Shown here: one piece after another, positions 12,260-25,900 of the stretch
Layout: every line of letters begins with the position of its first letter
How positions within the stretch are numbered: position 1 is the stretch's first letter
Assembly: GCA_963966185.1 (NCBI GenBank)
Contig: CAWZYM010000226.1
Location: 222,001 to 286,000, forward strand
Length of the DNA stretch: 64,000 bases
Direction of reading: 5' to 3'
Source of the DNA: Rhabditoides inermis
Lineage: Eukaryota > Nematoda > Chromadorea > Rhabditida > Rhabditidae
Made by a program: the position numbers and the translations under genes
Notes under the pieces: model-generated
Told to the model about the DNA's origin: nothing
Databases searched by the model: none
Seen by the model: only the letters and a program-made list of their open reading frames with translations

Positions 12260-15200
12260 AGAAGCGAGAATACTCTCGCTTGAGAAGCGAGAACACTCTC
12301 TCTTGAGAAGCGAGAATATTCTCGCTTGAGAAGCGGGAATACTCTCGCTTGAGAAGCGAGAACACTCTCGCTTGAGAAACGAGAACACTCTCGCTTGAGA
12401 AGCGAGAACACTCTCGCTTGAGAAACGAGAACACTCTCGCTTGAGAAGCGAGAATACTCTCGCTTGAGACTTGAGAAGCGAGAACACTCTCGCTTGAGAA
12501 GTGAGAACACTCTCGCTCAGGAAGAGAGAACACTCTCGCTTGAGAAGCGAGAACACTCTCGCTTGAGAAGCGAGAATACTCTCGCTTGAGAAGCGAGAAC
12601 ACTCTCGCTTGAGAAGCGAGAACACTCTCGCTTGAGAAGCGAGAACACTCTCGCTTGAGAAGCGAGAATACTCTCGCTTGAGACTTGAGAAGCGAGAACA
12701 CTCTCGCTCAGGAAGAGAGAACACTCTCGCTTGAGAAGCGAGAACACTCTCGCTTGAGAAGCGAGAACACTCTCGCTTGAGAAGCGAGAACACTCTCGCT
12801 TGAGAAGCGAGAACACTCTCGCCTAAAAGCGAGAACACTCTCGCTTGAGAAGCGAGAACATTCTCGCTTGAGAAGCGAGAACACTCTCGCTTGAGAAGCG
12901 AGAACACTCTCGCTTGAGAAGTGAGAACACTCTCGCTCAGGAAGAGAGAACACTCTCGCTTGAGAAGCGAGAACACTCTCGCTTGAGAAGCGAGAATACT
13001 CTTGCTTGAGAAGCGAGAACACTCTCGCTTGGAAAGCGAGAACACTCTCGCTTGAAAAGCGAGAACATTCTCGCTTGAAAAGCGAGAACATTCTTGCTTG
13101 AGAAGCGAGAACACTCTCGCTTGAAAAGCGAGAACACTCTCGCTTGAGAAGCGAGAATACTCTCGCTTGAGACTTGAGAAGCGAGAACACTTTCTCTTGA
13201 GAAGCGAGAACACTCTATCTTGAGAAGCGAGAATATTCTCGCTTGAGAAGCGAGAATACTCTCGCTTGACAAGCGAGAACACTCTCTCTTGAGAAGCGAG
13301 AATATTCTCGCTTGAGAAGCGAGAATACTCTCGCTTGAGAATCGAGAACACTCTCGCTTGAGAAGCGAGAATACTCTCGCTTGAGACTTGAGAAGCGAGA
13401 ACACTCTCGCTTGAGAAGCGAGAACACTCTCGCCTGAGAAGCGAGAACACTCTCGCTTGAGAAGCGAGAATACTCTCGTTTGAGAAGCGAGAATATTCTC
13501 GCTTGAGAAGCGAGAATACTCTCGCTTGAGAAGCGAGAACACTCTCGCTTGGGAAGCGAGAACACTCTCGCTTAAGAAGCGAGAACATTCTCGCTTGAGA
13601 AGCGAGAACACTCTCGCTTGAGAAGCGAGAACACTTTCTCTTGAGAAGCGAGGACACTCTATCTTGAGAAGCGAGAATATTCTCGCTTGAGAAGCGAGAA
13701 TACTCTCGCTTGAGAAGCGAGAACACTCTCTCTTGAGAAGCGAGAATATTCTCGCTTGAGAAGCGAGAATACTCTCGCTTGAGAATCGAGAACACTCTCG
13801 CTTGAGAAGCGAGAATACTCTCGCTTGAGACTTGAGAAGTGAGAACACTCTCGCTCTAGAAGAGAGAACACTCTCGCTTGAGAAGCGAGAACACTCTCGC
13901 TTGAGAAGCGAGAATATTCTCGCTTGAGAAGCGAGAATATTCTCGCTTGAGAAGCGAGAATACTCTCGCTTGAGAATCGAGAACACTCTCGCTTGAGAAG
14001 CGAGAATACTCTCGCTTGAGAAGCGAGAACATTCTCGCTTGAGAAGCGAGAACACTCTCGCTTGAGAAGCGAGAACACTGTCGCTTGATAAGCGAGAATA
14101 CTCTCGCTTGAGACTTGAGAAGCGAGAACACTTTCTCTTGAGAAGCGAGAACACTCTATCTTGAGAAGCGAGAATATTCTCGCTTGAGAAGCGAGAATAC
14201 TCTCGCTTGAGAAGCGAGAACACTCTCTCTTGAGAAGCGAGAATATTCTCGCTTGAGAAGCGAGAATACTCTCCCTTGAGAATCGAGAACACTCTCGCTT
14301 GAGAAGCGAGAATACTCTCGCTTGAGACTTGAAAAGCGAGAACACTCTCGCTTGAGAAGCGAGAACACTCTCACTTGAGAAGCGAGAACACTCTCTCGCT
14401 TGAGAAGCGAGAACACTCTCGCTTGAGAAGCGAGAATACTCTCGCTTGAGAAGCGAGAACACTCTCGCCTGAGAAGCGAGAACACTCTCGCTTGAGAAGC
14501 GAGAATACTCTCGCTTGAGAAGCGAGAATATTCTCGCTTGAGAAGCGAGAATACTCTCGCTTGAGAAGCGAGAACACTCTCGCTTGGGAAGCGAGAACAC
14601 TCTCGCTTGAGAAGCGAGAACATTCTCGCTTGAGAAGCGAGAACACTCTCGCTTGAGAAGCGAGAACACTCTCGCTTGAGAAGCGAGAACACTCTCTCTT
14701 GCGAAGCGAGAATATTCTCGCTTGAGAAGTGAGAACACTCTCGCTTGAGAAGCGAGAATACTCTCGCTTGAGAAGCGAGAATATTCTCGCTTGAGAAGCG
14801 GGAATACTCTCGCTTGAGAAGCGAGAACACTCTCGCTTGAGAAGCGAGAACACTCTCGCTTGAGAAGCGAGAACACTCTCGCTTGAGAAGCGAGAACACT
14901 CTCGCTTGAAAAGCGAGAATACTCTCGCTTGAGACTTGAGAAGCGAGAACACTCTCGCTTGAGAAGTGAGAACACTCTCGCTCAGGAAGAGAGAACACTC
15001 TCGCTTGAGAAGCGAGAACACTCTCGCTTGAGAAGCGAGAATACTCTCGCTTGAGAATCGAGAACACTCTCGCTTGAGAAGCGAGAACACTCTCGCTTGA
15101 GAAGCGAGAATACTCTTGCTTGAGAAGCGAGAAGCGAGAACACTCTCGCTTGAGAAGTGAGAACACTCTCGCTCAGGAAGAGAGAACACTCTCGCTTGAG

Positions 15201-18200
15201 AAGCGAGAACACTCTCGCTTGAGAAGCGAGAATACTCTCGCTTGAGAAGCGAGAACACTCTCGCTTGAGAAGTGAGAACATTCTCGTTTGAGAAGCGAGA
15301 ACACTCTCGCTTGAGAAGCGAGAACACTCTCGCTTGAGAAGCGAGAAAACTCTCGCTTGAGACTTGAGAAGCGAGAACACTCTCGCTTGAGAAGCGAGAA
15401 CACTCTATCTTGAGAAGCGAGAATATTCTCGCTTGAGAAGCGAGAATACTCTCGCTTGAGAAGCGAGAACACTCTCTCTTGAGAAGCGAGAATATTCTCG
15501 CTTGAGAAGCGAGAATATTCTCGCTTGAGAAGCGAGAATACTCTCGCTTGAGAATCGAGAACACTCTCGCTTGAGAAGCGAGAATACTCTCGCTTGAGAC
15601 TTGAGAAGCGAGAACACTCTTGCTTGAGAAGCGAGAATACTCTCGCTTGAGAAGCGAGAATACTCTCGCTTGAGAAGCGAGAATACTCTCGCTTGAGAAG
15701 CGAGAATACTCTCGCTTGAGAAGCGAGAACACTCTCGCTTGGGAAGCGAGAACACTCTCGCTTGAGAAGCAAGAACATTCTCGCTTGAGAAGCGAGAACA
15801 CTCTCGCTTGAGAAGCGAGAACACTCTCGCTTGAGACTTGAGAAGCGAGAACACTCTCTCTTGCGAAGCGAGAATATTCTCGCTTGAGAAGCGAGAATAG
15901 TCTCGCTTGAGAAGCGAGAATACTCTCGCTTGAGAAGCGAGAACACTCTCTCTTGAGAAGCGAGAATATTCTCGCTTGAGAAGCGGGAATACTCTCGCTT
16001 GAGAAGCGAGAACACGCTCGCTTGAGAAACGAGAACACTCTCGCTTGAGAAGCGAGAACACTCTCGCTTGAGAAACGAGAACACTCTCGCTTGAGAAGCG
16101 AGAATACTGTCGCTTGAGACTTGAGAAGCGAGAACACTCTCGCTTGAGAAGTGAGAACACTCTCGCTCAGGAAGAGAGAACACTCTCGCTTGAGAAGAGA
16201 GAACACTCTCGCTTGAGAAGCGAGAATACTCTCGCTTGAGAAGCGAGAACACTCTCGCTTGAGAAGCGAGAACACTCTCGCTTGAGAAGCGAGAACACTC
16301 TCGCTTGAGAAGCGAGAATACTCTCGCTTGAGAAGCGAGAATACTCTCGCTTGAGACTTGAGAAGCGAGAACACTCTCGCTCAGGAAGAGATAACACTCT
16401 CGCTTGAGAAGCGAGAACACTCTCGCTTGAGAAGCGAGAACACTCTCGCTTGAGAAGCGAGAACACTCTCGCTTGAGAAGCGAGAACACTCTCGCCTAAA
16501 AGCGAGAACACTCTCGCTTGAGAAGCGAGAACATTCTCGCTTGAGAAGCGAGAACACTCTCGCTTGAGAAGCGAGAACACTCTCGCTTGAGAAGTGAGAA
16601 CACTCTCGCTCAGGAAGAGAGAACACTCTCGCTTGAGAAGCGAGAACACTCTCGCTTGAGAAGCGAGAATACTCTTGCTTCAGAAGCGAGAAAACTCTCG
16701 CTTGGAAAGCGAGAACACTCTCGCTTGAAAAGCGAGAACATTCTCGCTTGAAAAGCGAGAACATTCTCGCTTGAGAAGCGAGAACACTCTCGCTTGAGAA
16801 GCGAGAACACTCTCGCTTGAGAAGCGAGAATACTCTCGCTTGAGACTTGAGAAGCGAGAACACTTTCTCTTGAAAAGCGAGAACACTCTATCTTGAGAAG
16901 CGAGAATATTCTCGCTTGAGAAGCGAGAATACTCTCGCTTGACAAGCGAGAACACTCTCTCTTGAGAAGCGAGAATATTCTCGCTTGAGAAGCGAGAATA
17001 CTCTCGCTTGAGAATCGAGAACACTCTCGCTTGAGAAGCGAGAATACTCTCGCTTGAGAAGCGAGAACACTCTCGCTTGAGAAGCGAGAACACTCTCGCC
17101 TAAAAGCGAGAACACTCTCGCTTGAGAAGCGAGAACATTCTCGCTTGAGAAGCAAGAACATTCTCGCTTGAGAAGCGAGAACACTCTCGCTTGAGAAGCG
17201 AGAACACTCTCGCTTGAGACTTGAGAAGCGAGAACACTCTCTCTTGCGAAGCGAGAATATTCTCGCTTGAGAAGCGAGAATAGTCTCGCTTGAGAAGCGA
17301 GAATACTCTCGCTTGAGAAGCGAGAACACTCTCTCTTGAGAAGCGAGAATATTCTCGCTTGAGAAGCGGGAATACTCTCGCTTGAGAAGCGAGAACACGC
17401 TCGCTTGAGAAACGAGAACACTCTCGCTTGAGAAGCGAGAACACTCTCGCTTGAGAAACGAGAACACTCTCGCTTGAGAAGCGAGAATACTGTCGCTTGA
17501 GACTTGAGAAGCGAGAACACTCTCGCTTGAGAAGTGAGAACACTCTCGCTCAGGAAGAGAGAACACTCTCGCTTGAGAAGCGAGAACACTCTCGCTTGAG
17601 AAGCGAGAATACTCTCGCTTGAGAAGCGAGAACACTCTCGCTTGAGAAGCGAGAATACTCTCGCTTGAGAAGCGAGAATACTCTCGCTTGAGACTTGAGA
17701 AGCGAGAACACTCTCGCTCAGGAAGAGAGAACACTCTCGCTTGAAAAGCGAGAACATTCTCGCTTGAAAAGCGAGAACACTCTATCTTGAGAAGCGAGAA
17801 TATTCTCGCTTGAGAAGCGAGAATATTCTCGCTTGAGAAGCGAGAATATTCTCGCTTGAGAAGCGAGAATACTCTCGCTTGAGAATCGAGAACACTCTCG
17901 CTTGAGAAGCGAGAATACTCTCGCTTGAGACTTGAGAAGCGAGAACACTCTTGCTTGAGAAGCGAGAATACTCTCGCTTGAGAAGCGAGAATACTCTCGC
18001 TTGAGAAGCGAGAATACTCTCGCTTGATAAGCGAGAATACTCTCGCTTGAGACTTGAGAAGCGAGAACACTTTCTCTTGAGAAGCGAGAACACTCTATCT
18101 TGAGAAGCGAGAATATTCTCGCTTGAGAAGCGAGAATACTCTCGCTTGAGAAGCGAGAACACTCTCTCTTGAGAAGCGAGAATATTCTCGCTTGAGAAGC

Positions 18201-19150
18201 GAGAATACTCTCCCTTGAGAATCGAGAACACTCTCGCTTGGGAAGCGAGAACACTCTCGCTTGAGAAGCAAGAACATTCTCATTGAGAAGCGAGAACACT
18301 CTCGCTTGAGAAGCGAGAACACTCTCGCTTGAGACTTGAGAAGCGAGAACACTTTCTCTTGAAAAGCGAGAACACTCTATCTTGAGAAGCGAGAATATTC
18401 TCGCTTGAGAAGCGAGAATACTCTCGCTTGACAAGCGAGAACACTCTCTCTTGAGAAGCGAGAATATTCTCGCTTGAGAAGCGAGAATACTCTCGCTTGA
18501 GAATCGAGAACACTCTCGCTTGAGAAGCGAGAATACTCTCGCTTGAGACTTGAGAAGCGAGAACACTCTTGCTTGAGAAGCGAGAATACTCTCGCTTGAG
18601 AAGCGAGAACACTCTCGCTTGAGAAGCGAGAATACTCTCGCTTGAGAAGCGAGAATATTCTCGCTTGAGAAGCGAGAATACTCTCGCTTGAGAAGCGAGA
18701 GTGTTCTCGCGAGAGTGTTCTCGCCCCCCTTGAACACTCTCGCTTGGGAAGCGAGAACACTCTCGCTTGAGAAGCGAGAACACTCTCGCTTGAGAAGTGA
18801 GAACACTCTCGCTCAGGAAGAGAGAACACTCTCGCTTGAGAAGCGAGAACACTCTCGCTTGAGAAGCGAGAATACTCTTGCTTGAGAAGCGAGAACACTC
18901 TCGCTTGGGAAGCGAGAACACTCTCGCTTGAGAAGCGAGAACACTCTCGCTTGAGAAGCGAGAACACTCTCGCTTGATAAGCGAGAATACTCTCGCTTGA
19001 GACTTGAGAAGCGAGAACACTTTCTCTTGAGACGCGAGAACACTCTATCTTGAGAAGCGAGAATATTCTCGCTTGAGAAGCGAGAATACTCTCGCTTGAG
19101 AAGCGAGAACACTCTCTCTTGAGAAGCGAGAATATTCTCGCTTGAGAAGC
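12260..19150 (+). repeat. Large segmental duplicate L1 (shared with L2 and L3)
   Basis: This block of ordered variant units reappears at 22943-29833 (offset 10683) as L2. From 13106 onwards it reappears in L3 at 29833 and beyond (offset 16727, later 16750). L1/L3 matching continues past 19150 to about 22570, so the L1 lineage is about 9.5 kb long against L3. Landmarks are TTTGAGAAGCGAGAATATTC (about 13480, 24163, 30206) and the micro-inversion module (18698, 29381, 35448). Confidence 0.85.
18698..18735 (-). repeat. Micro-inversion module, copy 4
   Basis: Same module, in large duplicate L1. Confidence 0.92.
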
Positions 19151-22100
19151 GAGAATACTCTCCCTTGAGAATCGAGAACACTCTCGCTTGGGAAGCGAGA
19201 ACACTCTCGCTTGAGAAGCAAGAACATTCTCGCTTGAGAAGCGAGAACACTATCGCTTGAGAAGCGAGAACACTCTCGCTTGAGACTTGAGAAGCGAGAA
19301 CACTCTCTCTTGCGAAGCGAGAATATTCTCGCTTGAGAAGCGAGAATAGTCTCGCTTGAGAAGCGAGAATACTCTCGCTTGAGAAGCGAGAACACTCTCT
19401 CTTGAGAAGCGAGAATATTCTCGCTTGAGAAGCGGGAATACTCTCGCTTGAGAAGCGAGAACACTCTCGCTTGAGAAACGAGAACACTCTCGCTTGAGAA
19501 GCGAGAACACTCTCGCTTGAGAAACGAGAACACTCTCGCTTGAGAAGCGAGAATACTCTCGCTTGAGACTTGAGAAGCGAGAACACCCTCGCTTGAGAAG
19601 TGAGAACACTCTCGCTCAGGAAGAGAGAACACTCTCGCTTGAGAAGCGAGAACACTTTCGCTTGAGAAGCGAGAACACTCTCGCTTGAGAAGCGAGAACA
19701 CTCTCGCTTGAGAAGCGAGAATACTCTCGCTTGAGAAGCGAGAATACTCTCGCTTGAGACTTGAGAAGCGAGAACACTCTCGCTCAGGAAGAGAGAACAC
19801 TCTCGCTTGAGAAGCGAGAACACTCTCGCTTGAGAAGCGAGAACACTCTCGCTTGAGAAGCGAGAATACTCTCGCTTGAGAAGCGAGAATACTCTCGCTT
19901 GAGAAGCGAGAACACTCTCTCTTGAGAAGCGAGAATATTCTCGCTTGAGAAGCGGGAATACTCTCGCTTGAGAAGCGAGACAGTCTCGCTTGAGAAACGA
20001 GAACACTCTCGCTTGAGAAGCGAGAATACTCTCGCTTGAGAAGCGAGAATACTCTCGCTTGAGAAGCGAGAATACTCTCGCTTGAGAAGCGAGAATACTC
20101 TCGCTTGAGAAGCGAGAATACTCTCGCTTGAGAAGCGAGAACACTCTCGCTTGGGAAGCGAGAACACTCTCGCTTGAGAAGCGAGAACATTCTCGCTTGA
20201 GAAGCGAGAACACTCTCGCTTGAGAAGCGAGAACACTCTCGCTTGAGACTTGAGAAGCGAGAACACTCTCTCTTGCGAAGCGAGAATATTCTCGCTTGAG
20301 AAGCGAGAATACTCTCGCTTGAGAAGCGAGAATACTCTCGCTTGAGAAGCGGGAATACTCTCGCTTGAGAAGCGAGAATACTCTCGCTTGAGAAGCGAGA
20401 ACACTCTCGCTTGAGAAGTGAGAACATTCTCGCTTGAGAAGCGAGAACACTCTCGCTTGAGAAGCGAGAAAACTCTCGCTTGAGACTTGAGAAGCGAGAA
20501 CACTCTCGCTTGAGAAGCGAGAACACTCTATCTTGAGAAGCGAGAATATTCTCGCTTGAGAAGCGAGAATACTCTCGCTTGAGAAGCGAGAACACTCTCT
20601 CTTGAGAAGCGAGAATATTCTCGCTTGAGAAGCGAGAATACTCTCGCTTGAGAATCGAGAACACTCTCGCTTGAGAAGCGAAAATACTCTCGCTTGAGAC
20701 TTGAGAAGCGAGAACACTCTTGCTTGAGAAGCGAGAATACTCTCGCTTGAGAAGCGAGAATACTCTCGCTTGAGAAGCGAGAATACTCTCGCTTGATAAG
20801 CGAGAATACTCTCGCTTGAGACTTGAGAAGCGAGAACACTTTCTCTTGAGAAGCGAGAACACTCTATCTTGAGAAGCGAGAATATTCTCGCTTGAGAAGC
20901 GAGAATACTCTCGCTTGAGAAGCGAGAACACTCTCTCTTGAGAAGCGAGAATATTCTCGCTTGAGAAGCGAGAATACTCTCCCTTGAGAATCGAGAACAC
21001 TCTCGCTTGGGAAGCGAGAACACTCTCGCTTGAGAAGCAAGAACATTCTCATTGAGAAGCGAGAACACTCTCGCTTGAGAAGCGAGAACACTCTCGCTTG
21101 AGACTTGAGAAGCGAGAACACTCTCTCTTGCGAAGCGAGAATATTCTCGCTTGAGAAGCGAGAATAGTCTCGCTTGAGAAGCGAGAATACTCTCGCTTGA
21201 GAAGCGAGAACACTCTCTCTTGAGAAGCGAGAATATTCTCGCTTGAGAAGCGGGAATACTCTCGCTTGAGAAGCGAGAACACTCTCGCTTGAGAAACGAG
21301 AACACTCTCGCTTGAGAAGCGAGAACACTCTCGCTTGAGAAACGAGAACACTCTCGCTTGAGAAGCGAGAATACTCTCGCTTGAGACTTGAGAAGCGAGA
21401 ACACTCTCGCTTGAGAAGTGAGAACACTCTTGCTCAGGAAGAGAGAACACTCTCGCTTGAGAAGCGAGAACACTCTCGCTTGAGAAGCGAGAATACTCTC
21501 GCTTGAGAAGCGAGAACACTCTCGCTTGAGAAGCGAGAACACTCTCGCTTGAGAAGCGAGAACATTCTTGCTTGAGAAACGAGAACACTCTCGCTTGAGA
21601 AGCGAGAACACTCTCGCTTGAGAAACGAGAACACTCTCGCTTGAGAAGCGAGAATACTCTCGCTTGAGACTTGAGAAGCGAGAACACTCTCGCTTGAGAA
21701 GTGAGAACACTCTCGCTCAGGAAGAGAGAACACTCTCGCTTGAGAAGCGAGAACACTCTCGCTTGAGAAGCGAGAATACTCTCGCTTGAGAAGCGAGAAC
21801 ACTCTCGCTTGAGAAGCGAGAACACTCTCGCTTGAGAAGCGAGAACACTCTCGCTTGAGAAGCGAGAATACTCTCGCTTGAGAAGCGAGAATACTCTCGC
21901 TTGGGAAGCGAGAACACTCTCGCTTGAAAAGCGAGAACACTCTCTCTTGAGAAGCGAGAATATTCTCGCTTGAGAAGCGAGAATACTCTCGCTTGAGAAT
22001 CGAGAACACTCTCGCTTGAGAAGCGAGAATACTCTCGCTTGAGACTTGAGAAGCGAGAACACTCTCTCTTGCGAAGCGAGAATATTCTCGCTTGAGAAGC

Positions 22101-22942
22101 GAGAATAGTCTCGCTTGAGAAGCGAGAATACTCTCGCTTGACAAGCGAGAACACTCTCTCTTGAGAAGCGAGAATATTCTCGCTTGAGAAGCGGGAATAC
22201 TCTCGCTTGAGAAGCGAGAACACGCTCGCTTGAGAAACGAGAACACTCTCGCTTGAGAAGCGAGAACACTCTCGCTTGAGAAACGAGAACACTCTCGCTT
22301 GAGAAGCGAGAATACTCTCGCTTGAGACTTGAGAAGCGAGAATACTCTCGCTTGAGAAGCGAGAACACTCTCTCTTGAGAAGCGAGAATATTCTCGCTTG
22401 AGAAGCGGGAATACTCTCGCTTGAGAAGCGAGAACACGCTCGCTTGAGAAACGAGAACACTCTCGCTTGAGAAGCGAGAACACTCTCGCTTGAGAAACGA
22501 GAACACTCTCGCTTGAGAAGCGAGAATACTCTCGCTTGAGACTTGAGAAGCGAGAACACTCTCGCTTGAGAAGCGAGAACACTCTCGCTTGAGAAGCGAG
22601 AACACTCTCGCTTGAGAAGCGAGAATACTCTCGCTTGAGAAGCGAGAATACTCTCGCTTGAGACTTGAGAAGCGAGAACACTCTCGCTCAGGAAGAGATA
22701 ACACTCTCGCTTGAGAAGCGAGAACACTCTCGCTTGAGAAGCGAGAACACTCTCGCTTGAGAAGCGAGAACACTCTCGCTTGAGAAGCGAGAACACTCTC
22801 GCCTAAAAGCGAGAACACTCTCGCTTGAGAAGCGAGAACATTCTCGCTTGAGAAGCGAGAACACTCTCGCTTGAGAAGCGAGAACACTCTCGCTTGAGAA
22901 GTGAGAACACTCTCGCTCAGGAAGAGAGAACACTCTCGCTTG

Positions 22943-25900
22943 AGAAGCGAGAATACTCTCGCTTGAGAAGCGAGAACACTCTCTCTTGAGAAGCGAGAAT
23001 ATTCTCGCTTGAGAAGCGGGAATACTCTCGCTTGAGAAGCGAGAACACTCTCGCTTGAGAAACGAGAACACTCTCGCTTGAGAAGCGAGAACACTCTCGC
23101 TTGAGAAACGAGAACACTCTCGCTTGAGAAGCGAGAATACTCTCGCTTGAGACTTGAGAAGCGAGAACACTCTCGCTTGAGAAGTGAGAACACTCTCGCT
23201 CAGGAAGAGAGAACACTCTCGCTTGAGAAGCGAGAACACTCTCGCTTGAGAAGCGAGAATACTCTCGCTTGAGAAGCGAGAACACTCTCGCTTGAGAAGC
23301 GAGAACACTCTCGCTTGAGAAGCGAGAACACTCTCGCTTGAGAAGCGAGAATACTCTCGCTTGAGACTTGAGAAGCGAGAACACTCTCGCTCAGGAAGAG
23401 AGAACACTCTCGCTTGAGAAGCGAGAACACTCTCGCTTGAGAAGCGAGAACACTCTCGCTTGAGAAGCGAGAACACTCTCGCTTGAGAAGCGAGAACACT
23501 CTCGCCTAAAAGCGAGAACACTCTCGCTTGAGAAGCGAGAACATTCTCGCTTGAGAAGCGAGAACACTCTCGCTTGAGAAGCGAGAACACTCTCGCTTGA
23601 GAAGTGAGAACACTCTCGCTCAGGAAGAGAGAACACTCTCGCTTGAGAAGCGAGAACACTCTCGCTTGAGAAGCGAGAATACTCTTGCTTGAGAAGCGAG
23701 AACACTCTCGCTTGGAAAGCGAGAACACTCTCGCTTGAAAAGCGAGAACATTCTCGCTTGAAAAGCGAGAACATTCTTGCTTGAGAAGCGAGAACACTCT
23801 CGCTTGAAAAGCGAGAACACTCTCGCTTGAGAAGCGAGAATACTCTCGCTTGAGACTTGAGAAGCGAGAACACTTTCTCTTGAGAAGCGAGAACACTCTA
23901 TCTTGAGAAGCGAGAATATTCTCGCTTGAGAAGCGAGAATACTCTCGCTTGACAAGCGAGAACACTCTCTCTTGAGAAGCGAGAATATTCTCGCTTGAGA
24001 AGCGAGAATACTCTCGCTTGAGAATCGAGAACACTCTCGCTTGAGAAGCGAGAATACTCTCGCTTGAGACTTGAGAAGCGAGAACACTCTCGCTTGAGAA
24101 GCGAGAACACTCTCGCCTGAGAAGCGAGAACACTCTCGCTTGAGAAGCGAGAATACTCTCGTTTGAGAAGCGAGAATATTCTCGCTTGAGAAGCGAGAAT
24201 ACTCTCGCTTGAGAAGCGAGAACACTCTCGCTTGGGAAGCGAGAACACTCTCGCTTAAGAAGCGAGAACATTCTCGCTTGAGAAGCGAGAACACTCTCGC
24301 TTGAGAAGCGAGAACACTTTCTCTTGAGAAGCGAGGACACTCTATCTTGAGAAGCGAGAATATTCTCGCTTGAGAAGCGAGAATACTCTCGCTTGAGAAG
24401 CGAGAACACTCTCTCTTGAGAAGCGAGAATATTCTCGCTTGAGAAGCGAGAATACTCTCGCTTGAGAATCGAGAACACTCTCGCTTGAGAAGCGAGAATA
24501 CTCTCGCTTGAGACTTGAGAAGTGAGAACACTCTCGCTCTAGAAGAGAGAACACTCTCGCTTGAGAAGCGAGAACACTCTCGCTTGAGAAGCGAGAATAT
24601 TCTCGCTTGAGAAGCGAGAATATTCTCGCTTGAGAAGCGAGAATACTCTCGCTTGAGAATCGAGAACACTCTCGCTTGAGAAGCGAGAATACTCTCGCTT
24701 GAGAAGCGAGAACATTCTCGCTTGAGAAGCGAGAACACTCTCGCTTGAGAAGCGAGAACACTGTCGCTTGATAAGCGAGAATACTCTCGCTTGAGACTTG
24801 AGAAGCGAGAACACTTTCTCTTGAGAAGCGAGAACACTCTATCTTGAGAAGCGAGAATATTCTCGCTTGAGAAGCGAGAATACTCTCGCTTGAGAAGCGA
24901 GAACACTCTCTCTTGAGAAGCGAGAATATTCTCGCTTGAGAAGCGAGAATACTCTCCCTTGAGAATCGAGAACACTCTCGCTTGAGAAGCGAGAATACTC
25001 TCGCTTGAGACTTGAAAAGCGAGAACACTCTCGCTTGAGAAGCGAGAACACTCTCACTTGAGAAGCGAGAACACTCTCTCGCTTGAGAAGCGAGAACACT
25101 CTCGCTTGAGAAGCGAGAATACTCTCGCTTGAGAAGCGAGAACACTCTCGCCTGAGAAGCGAGAACACTCTCGCTTGAGAAGCGAGAATACTCTCGCTTG
25201 AGAAGCGAGAATATTCTCGCTTGAGAAGCGAGAATACTCTCGCTTGAGAAGCGAGAACACTCTCGCTTGGGAAGCGAGAACACTCTCGCTTGAGAAGCGA
25301 GAACATTCTCGCTTGAGAAGCGAGAACACTCTCGCTTGAGAAGCGAGAACACTCTCGCTTGAGAAGCGAGAACACTCTCTCTTGCGAAGCGAGAATATTC
25401 TCGCATGAGAAGTGAGAACACTCTCGCTTGAGAAGCGAGAATACTCTCGCTTGAGAAGCGAGAATATTCTCGCTTGAGAAGCGGGAATACTCTCGCTTGA
25501 GAAGCGAGAACACTCTCGCTTGAGAAGCGAGAACACTCTCGCTTGAGAAGCGAGAACACTCTCGCTTGAGAAGCGAGAACACTCTCGCTTGAAAAGCGAG
25601 AATACTCTCGCTTGAGACTTGAGAAGCGAGAACACTCTCGCTTGAGAAGTGAGAACACTCTCGCTCAGGAAGAGAGAACACTCTCGCTTGAGAAGCGAGA
25701 ACACTCTCGCTTGAGAAGCGAGAATACTCTCGCTTGAGAATCGAGAACACTCTCGCTTGAGAAGCGAGAACACTCTCGCTTGAGAAGCGAGAATACTCTT
25801 GCTTGAGAAGCGAGAAGCGAGAACACTCTCGCTTGAGAAGTGAGAACACTCTCGCTCAGGAAGAGAGAACACTCTCGCTTGAGAAGCGAGAACACTCTCG

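Larger units (their letters stand above)
6105..12914 (+). repeat. Higher-order repeat, 3430-bp period (two copies)
   Basis: The segment 6105-9484 matches 9535-12914 at an offset of 3430 bp. Landmarks include the micro-inversion module (6491 and 9921), GAACAATCTCTC (about 6924 and 10354), CATTCTCATTGAG (about 7041 and 10471) and CGCTTGTACTCTC (about 8245 and 11675). I see only about two differences: near 8221 (TATTATCGC versus TATTCTCGC) and near 12103 (GAAAATTCTC versus GAATATTCTC at 8673). A 1656-bp sub-repeat is nested inside each copy, for example 7431-7730 against 9087-9386. Confidence 0.85.
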